Source of the DNA: an uncultured Lachnospiraceae bacterium
GTDB lineage: Bacteria > Bacillota > Clostridia > Lachnospirales > Lachnospiraceae
DNA length: 64,000 bases
Direction: 5' to 3'
NCBI GenBank assembly: GCA_947630875.1
Contig: CANRJG010000002.1
Span: forward strand, 37,979 to 101,978
Shown here: positions 55,840 to 63,929 of the stretch, piece after piece
Layout of the letters: each line of letters begins with the position of its first letter
Numbering within the stretch: position 1 is the first letter of the stretch
Made by a program: the position numbers and the translations under genes
Notes under the pieces: model-generated
The model's input: only the letters and a program-made list of their open reading frames with translations
What the model was told of the DNA's origin: nothing
The model's database searches: none

Positions 55840-56174
55840 ACCTGTTTTTCTCCTTCCTCCTCTGCTTTTCCGAGCATTTTCTGATAATCCTCCATCTGCC
55901 TGCGCAGCCGGCGGTATTCCGCGTCCAGCGCCGCATAGCCCTTTTCCGTCAAAACATAACTGCGCCTGCGGCCCTCTGCCTTGGTTTCCCGGATCATCTT
56001 CGCATCTGCAAACTGTTCCAGCAGGTTGTAGAGGGTTCCGGATCCCACTTTGACCCTTCCGCCGGTCATGGCAGAAACCTGGTCCATGATATCCAGACCA
56101 TAACATTCCTTGCTCAGGCAAAGCAGAATATAATACATTTGCTCTGTTAATGTTTTAAACTTTTCCCTTGGCAT
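55836..56174 (-). CDS. PadR-family transcriptional regulator
   Basis: Winged-helix repressor of 112 residues: LTEQMYYILLCLSKECYGLD, the recognition part GSGTLYNLLEQFADAKMI, the wing AEGRRRSYVLTEKGYAAL and a C-terminal dimer helix. GAAGGAGCG precedes the start. A palindrome fills its promoter spacer, so it should repress its own operon (padR, DUF2812, polymerase, YolD-like). Confidence 0.93.
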   Translation of the reverse strand: MPREKFKTLTEQMYYILLCLSKECYGLDIMDQVSAMTGGRVKVGSGTLYNLLEQFADAKMIRETKAEGRRRSYVLTEKGYAALDAEYRRLRRQMEDYQKMLGKAEEEGEKQV

Positions 56175-56198
56175 AGATAAAACGCTCCTTCTATTGTC

Positions 56199-56212
56199 GA
56201 ATATCGATATTC
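56199..56212 (-). promoter_or_regulatory. Second palindrome upstream of padR
   Basis: GAATATCGATATTC is a perfect 14-base palindrome just downstream of the predicted transcription start. It shares ATCGAT with the main operator and may be a second PadR site. Confidence 0.6.
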
Positions 56213-56221
56213 TATGGCTAT

Positions 56222-56250
56222 ACTATATTATCGATTATCGATAATATCAA
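56222..56250 (-). promoter_or_regulatory. padR promoter with embedded operator
   Basis: Minus strand: -35 TTGATA (56245-56250), a 17-base spacer, -10 TATAGT (56222-56227). A perfect inverted repeat (ATATTATCGAT at 56225-56235, one base, ATCGATAATAT at 56237-56247) covers the spacer and reaches into both promoter elements, the arrangement of a self-repressed gene. Confidence 0.8.
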
Positions 56251-56261
56251 GCACTTTTTCA

Positions 56262-56299
56262 AATAAAAAAGCTCCTGAGACCGCAGGTTCAGAAACTTT
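56262..56299 (-). terminator. Terminator after the HEPN gene
   Basis: Stem AGTTTCTGA (minus strand) with TCAGGAGCT, including two G-U pairs, followed by TTTTTTATTTG. It separates the HEPN/MNT pair from the padR promoter. Confidence 0.75.
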
Positions 56300-56325
56300 T
56301 CCAGATGATGATTCTGTTGTTTAAT

Positions 56326-56727
56326 TTAAAGAATATTTTGACTTTTTAAGTAATCTTCAATCCAGTGCAGAAAGATTTCTGCCCGATGAATCTGCTCGCT
56401 GGCATCCTCTTTGGATGCTATATAAAAATCCAGATAATCTGCATATTCCCTTTTTTCTGAAGCCAGCTTAATTTGTTTCGATGCTTCTTTGGGAAATACA
56501 CCTGTTTTCACATATTTTTGATTAAAATGCGCTATCACGCCACTATGCTTACTGCTGTCAAATCCGTCCAGTGCATTAACCGCGCGAATTCCATAAAAAA
56601 TAGAATAATACGCGCGATTCAACGCATTTTTATATCTCCCGGCTTCATACATTATTTTCGCATCTTCCAATGCTTCTGTACAACAATAAAATCGATATGC
56701 GGATAAATCATTTACGCTGCGCTCCAT
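56326..56727 (-). CDS. HEPN-domain protein (probable toxin)
   Basis: HEPN proteins of this kind are RNases that pair with MNT antitoxins. The 133 residues form a helical bundle: ALEDAKIMYEAGRYKNALNR, AYYSIFYGIRAVNALDGFD, KHSGVIAHFNQKYVKTGVF. The typical NRAYY-IFY and KHS-V-F pattern is present. The classical R-x4-6-H RNase motif is not obvious, so activity is uncertain. Overlaps the MNT gene by 16 bases. Confidence 0.88.
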   Translation of the reverse strand: MERSVNDLSAYRFYCCTEALEDAKIMYEAGRYKNALNRAYYSIFYGIRAVNALDGFDSSKHSGVIAHFNQKYVKTGVFPKEASKQIKLASEKREYADYLDFYIASKEDASEQIHRAEIFLHWIEDYLKSQNIL

Positions 56728-57041
56728 AACTTAATCCCGTCTTTCTGAACATTTTTGTAAAATGGAAGCACAGTCTCCCATTCTTTAAACTGATTTGAAT
56801 CAATCAATAATACAGACAAAATTACATTATACTCCAATTCCAAATCAACCGTATAATCAATCATTTTATCATGCATTTCTTTGGTATAAGGACGTAGAAT
56901 CACCGCAATATCTATATCAGACTCTTCCGTATGCGTACCTCTTGCAGCAGATCCATATAAAATAATCTGTTCTAACGCATTTCCGAAAATATTTTGAAAT
57001 ACCGGAATCATCTTATCAAAGATTTCCTTTAGATTGTTCAT
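56712..57041 (-). CDS. MNT-type nucleotidyltransferase (probable antitoxin)
   Basis: The 109 residues show GSAARGTHTEESDIDIAV, the GSx10DxD nucleotidyltransferase motif with both metal Asp residues. MNT partners inactivate HEPN toxins, in studied cases by adding AMP to them. I prefer the ATG at 57041 over a TTG two codons upstream because of spacing from AAAGG. It lies upstream of the HEPN gene, the usual order for an antitoxin-first pair. Confidence 0.9.
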   Translation of the reverse strand: MNNLKEIFDKMIPVFQNIFGNALEQIILYGSAARGTHTEESDIDIAVILRPYTKEMHDKMIDYTVDLELEYNVILSVLLIDSNQFKEWETVLPFYKNVQKDGIKLWSAA

Positions 57042-57149
57042 ATGCAAATACCTTTCAAAATCTTAATCCTTTTATATTGTACTATAGGATAAAAAATAAT
57101 TCCATAGTTTTTCTGCACCGGATGTCCGGAATTTACCACAACTTTCCGC

Positions 57150-57178
57150 TTGCGTATCGAACGCATGTTCGATATAAT
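57150..57178 (+). promoter_or_regulatory. SOS promoter with LexA box
   Basis: -35 TTGCGT (57150-57155), a 17-base spacer, -10 TATAAT (57173-57178). The spacer holds CGAACGCATGTTCG (57158-57171), a perfect match to the Firmicutes LexA box CGAAC-N4-GTTCG. LexA would block this promoter until DNA damage. Confidence 0.92.
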
Positions 57179-57200
57179 AAGGTCAAGGAGGCCATCAAAA

Positions 57201-57494
57201 ATGGAACAGGATATGCGGCAGGAGCCCGCCGTCAAAGGGCATTATAAAAAAGTTGCGGTTGGGTGCTGGTTCACTTCCACCGGCCGGGCCATTCCGCAAA
57301 TGCTGAAATATGAAGATGAAGAAGGGGTGCGTCATACCATCGGGCAGATCCAGGTACGAAAGACCAATCAGGAGCAGGCTGCCGGTTTTCTGCTGCAGCG
57401 TTATGAGTGCAGCGCACTGATTTACGGCACATACAAAACCTTTTATCTGCTCTATCATCCGGGGGAAAACACCTGGGATATGGTACTGCTTTAA
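57201..57494 (+). CDS. Unknown small protein under LexA control
   Basis: A 97-residue soluble protein I do not recognise. It is probably mostly beta: HYKKVAVGCWFTSTGRAIP, then VRHTIGQIQVRKTNQEQAAG and ALIYGTYKTFYLLYHPGEN. It has no signal peptide or membrane helix. AAGGAGG lies 10 bases before the ATG, and the frame is closed by the promoter upstream. It is the first gene behind a perfect LexA box and is followed by cinA 149 bases later, so a role in the DNA damage response is inferred from position only. Confidence 0.8.
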   Translation: MEQDMRQEPAVKGHYKKVAVGCWFTSTGRAIPQMLKYEDEEGVRHTIGQIQVRKTNQEQAAGFLLQRYECSALIYGTYKTFYLLYHPGENTWDMVLL

Positions 57495-57578
57495 AACAAT
57501 ATCAAACAGATAACCCCGGTCTGTACTTGAAAAGATATGTCCTCGTATGTTATCCTTTTTCGGGAAACAGACGACTCA

Positions 57579-57600
57579 GCGGATACAAACAAGTATCCGC
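57579..57600 (+). other. Hairpin between the unknown gene and cinA
   Basis: GCGGATAC (57579-57586), 6-base loop, GTATCCGC (57593-57600). No T tract follows, so it is not a standard terminator; it may be an mRNA structure upstream of cinA. A weak promoter-like pair (TTGAAA 57527, TTATCC 57550) precedes it. Confidence 0.45.
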
Positions 57601-57643
57601 AGATGAAATATTTTACGGTCTTTCAGACAGGAAAGGAACTATT

Positions 57644-58135
57644 ATGGAAATGCATATTACAGAAACCATCGTTCGCCTGCTTAAGGAGCAGCACCGAAGC
57701 GTCAGCTTTGCAGAATCCCTGACCGGCGGCCTGATCGCATCGACGCTGGTCTCCGTCAGCGGCGCTTCCGAGGTTTTCGGCTATGGTTTCGTCACTTATT
57801 CCGATGACGCAAAGCACCGCCTGCTGGGCGTAGATCAGCAGATTTTAAACGAACACGGCAGTGTCAGCCCACAGTGCGCGGCAGCCATGGCTGCAGGCGC
57901 GCTTTCCCACAGCGGCGCGGACATTGCCCTGTCTGTCACAGGCTTTGCCGGCCCTGCAGGCCCAAAGGACTATCATCCGGTGGGCACCGTCTTTATGGGA
58001 CTTGTCTGCCGGGAAACGCAGCAGGTCAAAGAGCTGCATTTTACCGGATCCCGCAATGAAATCCGCAGCCGTACCATGGAAGAAGCCTTTGCAGCACTGC
58101 TGGATTTTCTGCGTTCAGGCGATACGACGCCTTAA
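57644..58135 (+). CDS. pncC: CinA C-terminal domain protein, nicotinamide-nucleotide amidase
   Basis: Deamidates NMN to NaMN, recycling the by-product of NAD-dependent DNA ligase. The 163 residues are the stand-alone PncC domain: SVSFAESLTGGLIASTLVSV (catalytic Ser in AESxTGG), VFGYGFVTYSDDAKHRLLGV (Lys) and TGFAGPAGPKDYHPVGTVFM. AAAGGAAC precedes the ATG. It lacks the N-terminal CinA domain. Placement behind a LexA box fits the old name competence/damage-inducible. Its stop overlaps the stop of the convergent ABC gene by 4 bases. Confidence 0.93.
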   Translation: MEMHITETIVRLLKEQHRSVSFAESLTGGLIASTLVSVSGASEVFGYGFVTYSDDAKHRLLGVDQQILNEHGSVSPQCAAAMAAGALSHSGADIALSVTGFAGPAGPKDYHPVGTVFMGLVCRETQQVKELHFTGSRNEIRSRTMEEAFAALLDFLRSGDTTP

Positions 58136-59748
58136 GCATCCGCGTCCGTACCGATTTGAAGTACCTGCCCGGAAGCCTGCTGTAAGGTTTTATCATGGGA
58201 AATAAAGATCACGGTTTCTTTGCACTGACGAATGAAGTCCGCCATCCACTGCACGGCCGCCGCATCCAGATGATTGCCCGGCTCGTCAAAAATCAACAGA
58301 CGCGGATGCTTCAACAAAGCTCTGGCCAGAGAAATCCGCTGTTTTTCCCCGCCGGACAGTGATTTATCCTGAAAGGACACGGATCGGTCTGCCAGATGGG
58401 CAATGCCCAGCCGTTCCATGACTGCGCTGATCTCCTCTTCCTTCGCCTGCAGATTGCCGATGCTGATATTTTCCCGGACGCTGCCTTCAAACAGAAAGGG
58501 ATCCTGCTGTACCAGCGCGAACTGACGGCGCCATTGCCCCGGTTCGATCTGCTTTAATTCCCTGCCGTTCATTCTGACGCTGCCTTTATAACTGCCAAGC
58601 AGACCGCACAGAATGAAAATCAGCGTGGATTTTCCGCTGCCATTGGGGCCGATGACCGCCAGCTTATCGCCTTTCCTGACGGAAAAAGAAAGATTTTGAA
58701 GCACCGGTTCTGTTCCATAGCAAAATCCAAGCTGCTGTACCGAAATACTGTCAAATGTATCGACAGATTCGCCTTCTTTGATTTCAGCATCGCTGTAAAG
58801 GATCGCCACCCGGTCCACGTCATTTTGATAATCCGGTATCATCCGGATCACTTCCGTCAACTTCGCAATCATCGAATTGTATATGCCGAAATATCCTGCC
58901 ATGACGGCCACCGCGCCTGCGCTGATTTTTCCGCGGCTCACCAGAAGCGCTCCCACAAACAGAATCAGCAGCACGCAAAAGGTGTCCAGAAACGCCAGGA
59001 TTTTGTCCGCAATGGTTTTATATCGGCTGTTCTTTCTGACCACTTTTTGAAAATAGTCTGAAAACAGCCTGTTTTGCCGTTCGGGAACCGCTTTTCCAAG
59101 TCCATACATTTTGACCATATGGGGCTGCCCGGCAATTTCCATCTCCATACTGCGCAGCTTGGTTTTGTATGCCTTTTCTTCCAGCTTGTATTTTGCCAGT
59201 GTCCGCTTTGTTGCCACCGGCACCACCAGCTTCAGCATACAGACGCCCAGCGTCAGGAGGCTGAACAGGATACTGATGGTGAAAGAACGATACAAAAGGA
59301 CCACCAGGGTCACCGGAATCAAAACCATATTTTCCGCCAGCGTCACCCAGTCGCAGCGCAGCGAAATGGCGTCATCTTCCAGGCGGTACTGCGCCTCTCC
59401 CGCTTCGATTTTGGATGCGCTTTCATAGGTTTTATCCAGAAATCTGCCGAGACAAACCCTGTCGTGCCGCAGCGCATTGGAAAACATGTTCAATTCTCCC
59501 GCCATGCTGATCAGGGGAACCAGCGCCAGATTGATCAGAAGGCAAAGCAGCAGAATCCAAAACTGCCGCATGCCGCCGGAAAGATCCAGCCGCAGTACCG
59601 CATCCGCAAAACTGCCTAAAATCCCTGCGGTATAGATATTCAAAAGGCTGCCCAGCAGATCCCCTGCGGTATAGCCGACGACCGCAGGCCACATCGCTTT
59701 TCTGCAGTCCTTCCGCACCAGTCTTTTCCATGGATCAGCTCTGTGCAT
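58132..59748 (-). CDS. ABC exporter half-transporter, subunit 2
   Basis: Permease and ATPase in one 538-residue chain: about six membrane helices (~20-300) and an ATP-binding domain with Walker A VIGPNGSGKSTLIFILCG, Q-loop LVQQDPFLFEG, signature SLSGGEKQRISLARALL and Walker B LLIFDEP followed by an H-loop ISHDK. All ATPase residues are present. It overlaps its partner by 14 bases and should form a heterodimer with it. The cargo (drug, peptide or lipid) cannot be told from sequence. Confidence 0.92.
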   Translation of the reverse strand: MHRADPWKRLVRKDCRKAMWPAVVGYTAGDLLGSLLNIYTAGILGSFADAVLRLDLSGGMRQFWILLLCLLINLALVPLISMAGELNMFSNALRHDRVCLGRFLDKTYESASKIEAGEAQYRLEDDAISLRCDWVTLAENMVLIPVTLVVLLYRSFTISILFSLLTLGVCMLKLVVPVATKRTLAKYKLEEKAYKTKLRSMEMEIAGQPHMVKMYGLGKAVPERQNRLFSDYFQKVVRKNSRYKTIADKILAFLDTFCVLLILFVGALLVSRGKISAGAVAVMAGYFGIYNSMIAKLTEVIRMIPDYQNDVDRVAILYSDAEIKEGESVDTFDSISVQQLGFCYGTEPVLQNLSFSVRKGDKLAVIGPNGSGKSTLIFILCGLLGSYKGSVRMNGRELKQIEPGQWRRQFALVQQDPFLFEGSVRENISIGNLQAKEEEISAVMERLGIAHLADRSVSFQDKSLSGGEKQRISLARALLKHPRLLIFDEPGNHLDAAAVQWMADFIRQCKETVIFISHDKTLQQASGQVLQIGTDADA

Positions 59749-61321
59749 ATGTGATCCCTCCTTTTCCTATGGAGTAACACTGGGCAGGCAGCGCATTGAG
59801 CGCCGGATCATGGCTGATAATGAAGGTCAGACCCTTTCTTTTCTGCAGTTCCGACAGCAAAAGCCTTTTGGAATCCTCGTCCAGCGCATTGGTAGGCTCG
59901 TCCAGCAGGAGAATCTTCGGATTCGCGGCAAACGCCAGGGCGAGAAATACTTTCTTTCGTTCTCCGCCGGACAGATCGCAGATATTCGTTTCTTCCAGCT
60001 GTCTGTCCTGCAGACCGAAACGATACGCCAGCTCCATAACACGATCCACGGCAGCTTCATCTACCATTTCATAAAACATGCGCGGCGGAAATGCAAACGC
60101 CGCATCTTCCTGGGGAAGATAAAACAACTCCCTGACAAAAACGGCATCGGACAGCGCATCCGGCGAAACGTCTCCCAGCCGGACTTCTCCTTCATCTGCA
60201 CGAATAAGCCCCGCCATCAGCCGAAACAGCGTAGATTTTCCGGCGCCGTTGGCGCCCCGGATCAGGCAAATGCCCTGTGTCGGAAAACACATCCGCACAT
60301 GATCAAAAAGCTTTCTGTCCGCAAAGGAAAGGGAAACGTCCTGCAGCCGGATCTGCGTGCTTTCAATTGATCCGGTTTCTTCTTCCGGTATATCCGACAT
60401 ACAGTCCGCCAGACGCTTCCGGGCCTGTTTTGTCACCGCCAGCCGGGTCAGGGAAGAAAAGACCGTGTTGACTGCCGCAAAAAAGCTGCCGGACAAAGCA
60501 ATCGCTTCCACACCCGCATCCAGCGAAACCACCTGCCGCAGCGCCAAAATCCCTGCCAGCGCGCAGGCGCCGTATTTGAGCACCATGGCGACAAAATCAT
60601 TCAGGACCCCTTCCGCCGTAGAGGTGTAAATACCGGTGCTTCCGATTTTTTTGTACTCTTTGTGCAGTTTTTTCAATTTTTCCAGATACCATTCCTTCAG
60701 CTGATACAGTTTCAGCACTGCAAATCCGTGGTGCGCCTCCACAGTCAGGTCAGTCAGCCGGGCTTCAATATCACGGGTATCTTTATAATTCTTTTCAAAA
60801 TATCCTTTGACCAGCAGCGGAGGCACCAGCTGAATCAGTGAAATCAGCATCAAAAGTCCTGCCATCAGCAGACTGCTCCGGCCAATATAAACAAAGTAAG
60901 CCGCCGCCGTGAGCAATCCCGTACAAATGCCCGGAAAAACCGACAGAATCCTGTCACAGGCCATGTCAAAATCATCGGTCAGACACTCCTTCCACTGCCC
61001 GCGGTCATCGCTATACAGCGCAGAGAGCGGTTTCGATAAGAACCGTCGATACAATTCCTGCCTGCAGCGCTGCTGTGCCCGCGCCCTGCCGCGTTCCAGA
61101 TACATCCGGCCAACCGCTTCCAGCACTTGATATCCCACCAAAAGCAGCACCAGCCGGCCGCCGCCGGCAAGAACTGCTTTGGTATCCCCTGCCGTCGCAG
61201 ACAGCACAATATCCGCCAGCCATGCCGCGCTCAGCAGACTGACCGGAATCCGTAACAGGTCCAGTATGGCGCCGCCAACGGCGGTTTTCCGTAAATGGTG
61301 ATGAAAAAATGATAAGTTCAT
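59735..61321 (-). CDS. ABC exporter half-transporter, subunit 1
   Basis: Second half of the exporter, 528 residues. Membrane helices span ~10-300; the ATPase domain shows Walker A RGANGAGKSTLFRLMAGL, signature CDLSGGERKKVFLALAFA, Walker B ILLLDEPTNALD and H-loop ISHDP. The Q-loop differs from the partner (LPQEDAAF). Start at 61321 because TTGGAG lies just upstream; the frame is open 6 codons further. It lies behind a strong promoter. Confidence 0.92.
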   Translation of the reverse strand: MNLSFFHHHLRKTAVGGAILDLLRIPVSLLSAAWLADIVLSATAGDTKAVLAGGGRLVLLLVGYQVLEAVGRMYLERGRARAQQRCRQELYRRFLSKPLSALYSDDRGQWKECLTDDFDMACDRILSVFPGICTGLLTAAAYFVYIGRSSLLMAGLLMLISLIQLVPPLLVKGYFEKNYKDTRDIEARLTDLTVEAHHGFAVLKLYQLKEWYLEKLKKLHKEYKKIGSTGIYTSTAEGVLNDFVAMVLKYGACALAGILALRQVVSLDAGVEAIALSGSFFAAVNTVFSSLTRLAVTKQARKRLADCMSDIPEEETGSIESTQIRLQDVSLSFADRKLFDHVRMCFPTQGICLIRGANGAGKSTLFRLMAGLIRADEGEVRLGDVSPDALSDAVFVRELFYLPQEDAAFAFPPRMFYEMVDEAAVDRVMELAYRFGLQDRQLEETNICDLSGGERKKVFLALAFAANPKILLLDEPTNALDEDSKRLLLSELQKRKGLTFIISHDPALNALPAQCYSIGKGGITYAQS

Positions 61322-61361
61322 AATTCTCCAATCATGCAATAAAATCTATTTCCATTTTTTG

Positions 61362-61390
61362 ATTATACCAAGCCTGTATTGTGCATTCAA
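61362..61390 (-). promoter_or_regulatory. Promoter of the ABC exporter genes
   Basis: Minus strand: -35 TTGAAT (61385-61390), a 17-base spacer, -10 TATAAT (61362-61367). Confidence 0.85.
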
Positions 61391-61468
61391 GCACCTATTT
61401 GTTTAGAAAAAATCACGCAGCGCGTATATTTTCCATGGAACAAAACACAGAATCAGACAATATAAACA

Positions 61469-61497
61469 TTTACGATTTCCATAATAATCGCTATAAT
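61469..61497 (+). promoter_or_regulatory. Promoter of the sigma-factor gene
   Basis: -35 TTTACG (61469-61474), a 17-base spacer, -10 TATAAT (61492-61497), leaving a leader of about 105 bases. The 286-base gap 61322-61607 holds this and the divergent ABC promoter; I saw nothing else there. Confidence 0.75.
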
Positions 61498-61607
61498 TCT
61501 ATGGAGAAAAAGTTTAAAATGCGGAACAGGTTTCTTTTTTGGGCGAATACAGCCAACCTTTTTCTATTTTCCGACACTATATGATTAACAGCGCTGGAGT
61601 AATAAAA

Positions 61608-63251
61608 ATGGATAAACAACAAGCGGACAAACTCATAACAGAATATTTTCAGAAGATTTATGGCTTTGCCGTCAGCAAATCTTTTTCCTATGCGGAGGCA
61701 GAGGATTTATGCGGAGATATCGTGCAGGAAGTGTACCTTTCTCTGCTGCGGGCCCAGGAGGTAATCTGCCCGGATCATTATATCCGGCGGATTGCCGCCC
61801 ATGTCTACGCAAAGTTTGTATCCCGGAAAAAGAAGCATGAGGGGGTTTCCATCGATATGGTGCAGCTCTCTTATGAAGAAGACTTCCTTCCGGCAGATAC
61901 AGAAGAAGAACTCTGCAGGCTGCGCCGGGAGATTGCCTTTCTCACCGAAAGGCGCCGCCAAATCGTTTATCTGTTTTATTACGAGAATAAATCGATTTCC
62001 TCTATTTCTAAGACTACGGGGATCCCTGAAGGAACCATAAAATGGCATCTGAACAAAGCAAGAATTGAATTAAAGGAGCGTTTTACAATGGAACGGAAAA
62101 TAGGAAAACTGGGAATTGCGCCTGTCAGCGCAGAAAGTATCGGCCATGGCGGCACGCCGGGACCGGAAGGCGGGCCGGAATATTATCTGGGAGATAAACT
62201 GAATCTGAACATCGTTTACAGCGTCTATTTCACGCCGAAAACACCGGAAGAAATTGCGGAGGAACTTGGCTGCACGCCGGTCTTTATCGAAGATAAAGTG
62301 CAGTTTCTGGAAGAAAACGGGTATCTGATCCGCACACGCGGGAACCGCTTTACCACGTATGTCAGTTTCAGTCCCCGGGTATATGCCGCAGAATGGGAAG
62401 ATACCAAGCTGAAAAAACGGATGGAGATTGCAAAGAAACTGGCGGAAGTTTACGTGCCTGCGGTGCAGAAGTCCATTGCAGATATACAGGACGTATATAT
62501 CCCCGGCGGCAACCGGCAGCTTTTGGAGGCCGCGGCCATATTTTACGGCGTCACCGAAAATTGCGGCGGCTATACAGACAAGGATTTGTCCTTGTATAAT
62601 ATCAAAACCAGCACTGGCGGCAAGTATCTGGCATTTGTGGACCTGGAAGCCGAATGTACGGATCCGGACTATGTTCCCCAGATGCATCAAAGCGAATGGA
62701 CCGTCTGCGGAGCCATGGAACGATCTTCCGACAAATATCCGGAAATCTATTCCTGGGCCGTCAATTCCAAACTGGATTCCCGTACCGGCGGATGGAAAGA
62801 TAATCTGTATACGGATTATGAATATCTCTACGAATACATGCGCGGCAGTATCCGGGATGACACCGCCAACGCAGAAAAATTCCACCGGCTGCGCAAAAGA
62901 GGCTTTCTGACGGAGGACAATCAAATCAACGTGATGATTGTCCGGTCTAAGCCGAGAGAATTTTTCCGGCGGATTCCGCCCCTTGCGGAAGAATATAAGC
63001 AGATGTTTGCGGATTTTATACTGGAAACCGCCGCCCAGGAGGCGAAACAATATCCGCCGCAGATGCAGGATCTGGTCATAGGCCTGACAGCCAATGGCTT
63101 CATCGGTTCCGGCGTGGCGGTCATGCTGCTGGATGAATTATATAAAAACGGCACCTTCCGGCCGCTGACCGAACAGGAAAGGGCCGCTGCGAATCTGATC
63201 ATGTTCAGCGATATTCTGCCGGAAGACAATATGCATTTGCTTTTTTCGTGA
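61608..63251 (+). CDS. ECF-type RNA polymerase sigma factor with long C-terminal extension
   Basis: The 547 residues begin with sigma region 2 (~5-75, FSYAEAEDLCGDIVQEVYLS) and region 4 (~110-160, LTERRRQIVYLFYYENKSIS, GIPEGTIKWHLNKARIELKE). A stretch of ~380 residues follows: a probable winged-helix unit (~195-255, FTPKTPEEIAEELGCTP) and a domain I cannot name. ECF factors are usually ~180 residues with a separate anti-sigma gene; none is seen here. The extension may sense a ligand and control the sigma part. Start at 61608 (GGAG, 10 bases). Confidence 0.85.
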   Translation: MDKQQADKLITEYFQKIYGFAVSKSFSYAEAEDLCGDIVQEVYLSLLRAQEVICPDHYIRRIAAHVYAKFVSRKKKHEGVSIDMVQLSYEEDFLPADTEEELCRLRREIAFLTERRRQIVYLFYYENKSISSISKTTGIPEGTIKWHLNKARIELKERFTMERKIGKLGIAPVSAESIGHGGTPGPEGGPEYYLGDKLNLNIVYSVYFTPKTPEEIAEELGCTPVFIEDKVQFLEENGYLIRTRGNRFTTYVSFSPRVYAAEWEDTKLKKRMEIAKKLAEVYVPAVQKSIADIQDVYIPGGNRQLLEAAAIFYGVTENCGGYTDKDLSLYNIKTSTGGKYLAFVDLEAECTDPDYVPQMHQSEWTVCGAMERSSDKYPEIYSWAVNSKLDSRTGGWKDNLYTDYEYLYEYMRGSIRDDTANAEKFHRLRKRGFLTEDNQINVMIVRSKPREFFRRIPPLAEEYKQMFADFILETAAQEAKQYPPQMQDLVIGLTANGFIGSGVAVMLLDELYKNGTFRPLTEQERAAANLIMFSDILPEDNMHLLFS

Positions 63252-63264
63252 GAACAGCTATAAT
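63237..63264 (+). promoter_or_regulatory. Promoter of the flavin reductase-like gene
   Basis: -35 TTGCTT (63237-63242, inside the end of the sigma gene), a 16-base spacer, -10 TATAAT (63259-63264). A small inverted repeat ACACAG-A-CTGTGT (63272-63284) just downstream could be an operator. Confidence 0.75.
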
Positions 63265-63311
63265 GAAGGTGACACAGACTGTGTTAATCTTCATGAAACG
63301 AGGTAATTCCC

Positions 63312-63875
63312 ATGAGAAAAAATGTCAAGATCACAGAAGGCATTTTCCCGATGCCGGTGCTGATGATTGCTACTTATAATGCAGACGGCAGCGTCAATGT
63401 CATGAATGCTGCCTGGGGCACGATGCAGGAACGCAACATGGTCGCCTTAAACCTGACGGAATCTCACAAGACCGTAGAAAACATCAAAGCAAGAGGCGCC
63501 TTTACCGTCAGCATCGCAGATGCTGCCCACGTTGTGGAAGCCGATTATTTCGGCGTTATTTCCGGCAATCAGGAGCCCCGCAAATTTGAAAAAAGCGGCC
63601 TGTCCGCCAGCAAATCGGAAACGGTAGACGCCCCGGTTATCAACGAATTTCCGCTGTGTCTGGAGTGCGAATTTGTAGAATACCAGCACAATCCCTATGG
63701 ATGCGGCGTCATCGGTAAGGTGGTGAATGTCACGGCCGACGAACGGGTGATGCCGGACGGAAAACTGGACATGGCTCTTGTGAGCGCTATCGCCTTCGAC
63801 CCTTATACCCATGGCTATTACAAAGTCACGGAACGGGTCGGAGAAGCCTTCCGCGACGGGCTGAAATTAAAATAA
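63312..63875 (+). CDS. Flavin reductase-like FMN-binding protein
   Basis: Split-barrel flavoprotein of 187 residues that probably binds FMN: FPMPVLMIATYNADGSVNVM and NAAWGTMQERNMVALNLTES, then HKTVENIKARGAFTVSIADA, the usual family pattern. Members reduce flavins or small substrates; the substrate here is unknown. CGAGG precedes the ATG. Confidence 0.88.
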   Translation: MRKNVKITEGIFPMPVLMIATYNADGSVNVMNAAWGTMQERNMVALNLTESHKTVENIKARGAFTVSIADAAHVVEADYFGVISGNQEPRKFEKSGLSASKSETVDAPVINEFPLCLECEFVEYQHNPYGCGVIGKVVNVTADERVMPDGKLDMALVSAIAFDPYTHGYYKVTERVGEAFRDGLKLK

Positions 63876-63929
63876 ATCCGCTGCTGTGAGCGAAAGAAAA
63901 AGAAACTGCATAGAAAAAGGAGTCGGGGG

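Noticed and set aside
58132..61321. Degenerate ATP site in the ABC exporter heterodimer
   Set aside because: Both subunits keep Walker A, signature, Walker B Glu and H-loop His, so neither site looks dead.
62070..63050. Long minus-strand frame of 326 codons
   Set aside because: Shadow of the sigma-factor gene; no ribosome site or recognisable domain.
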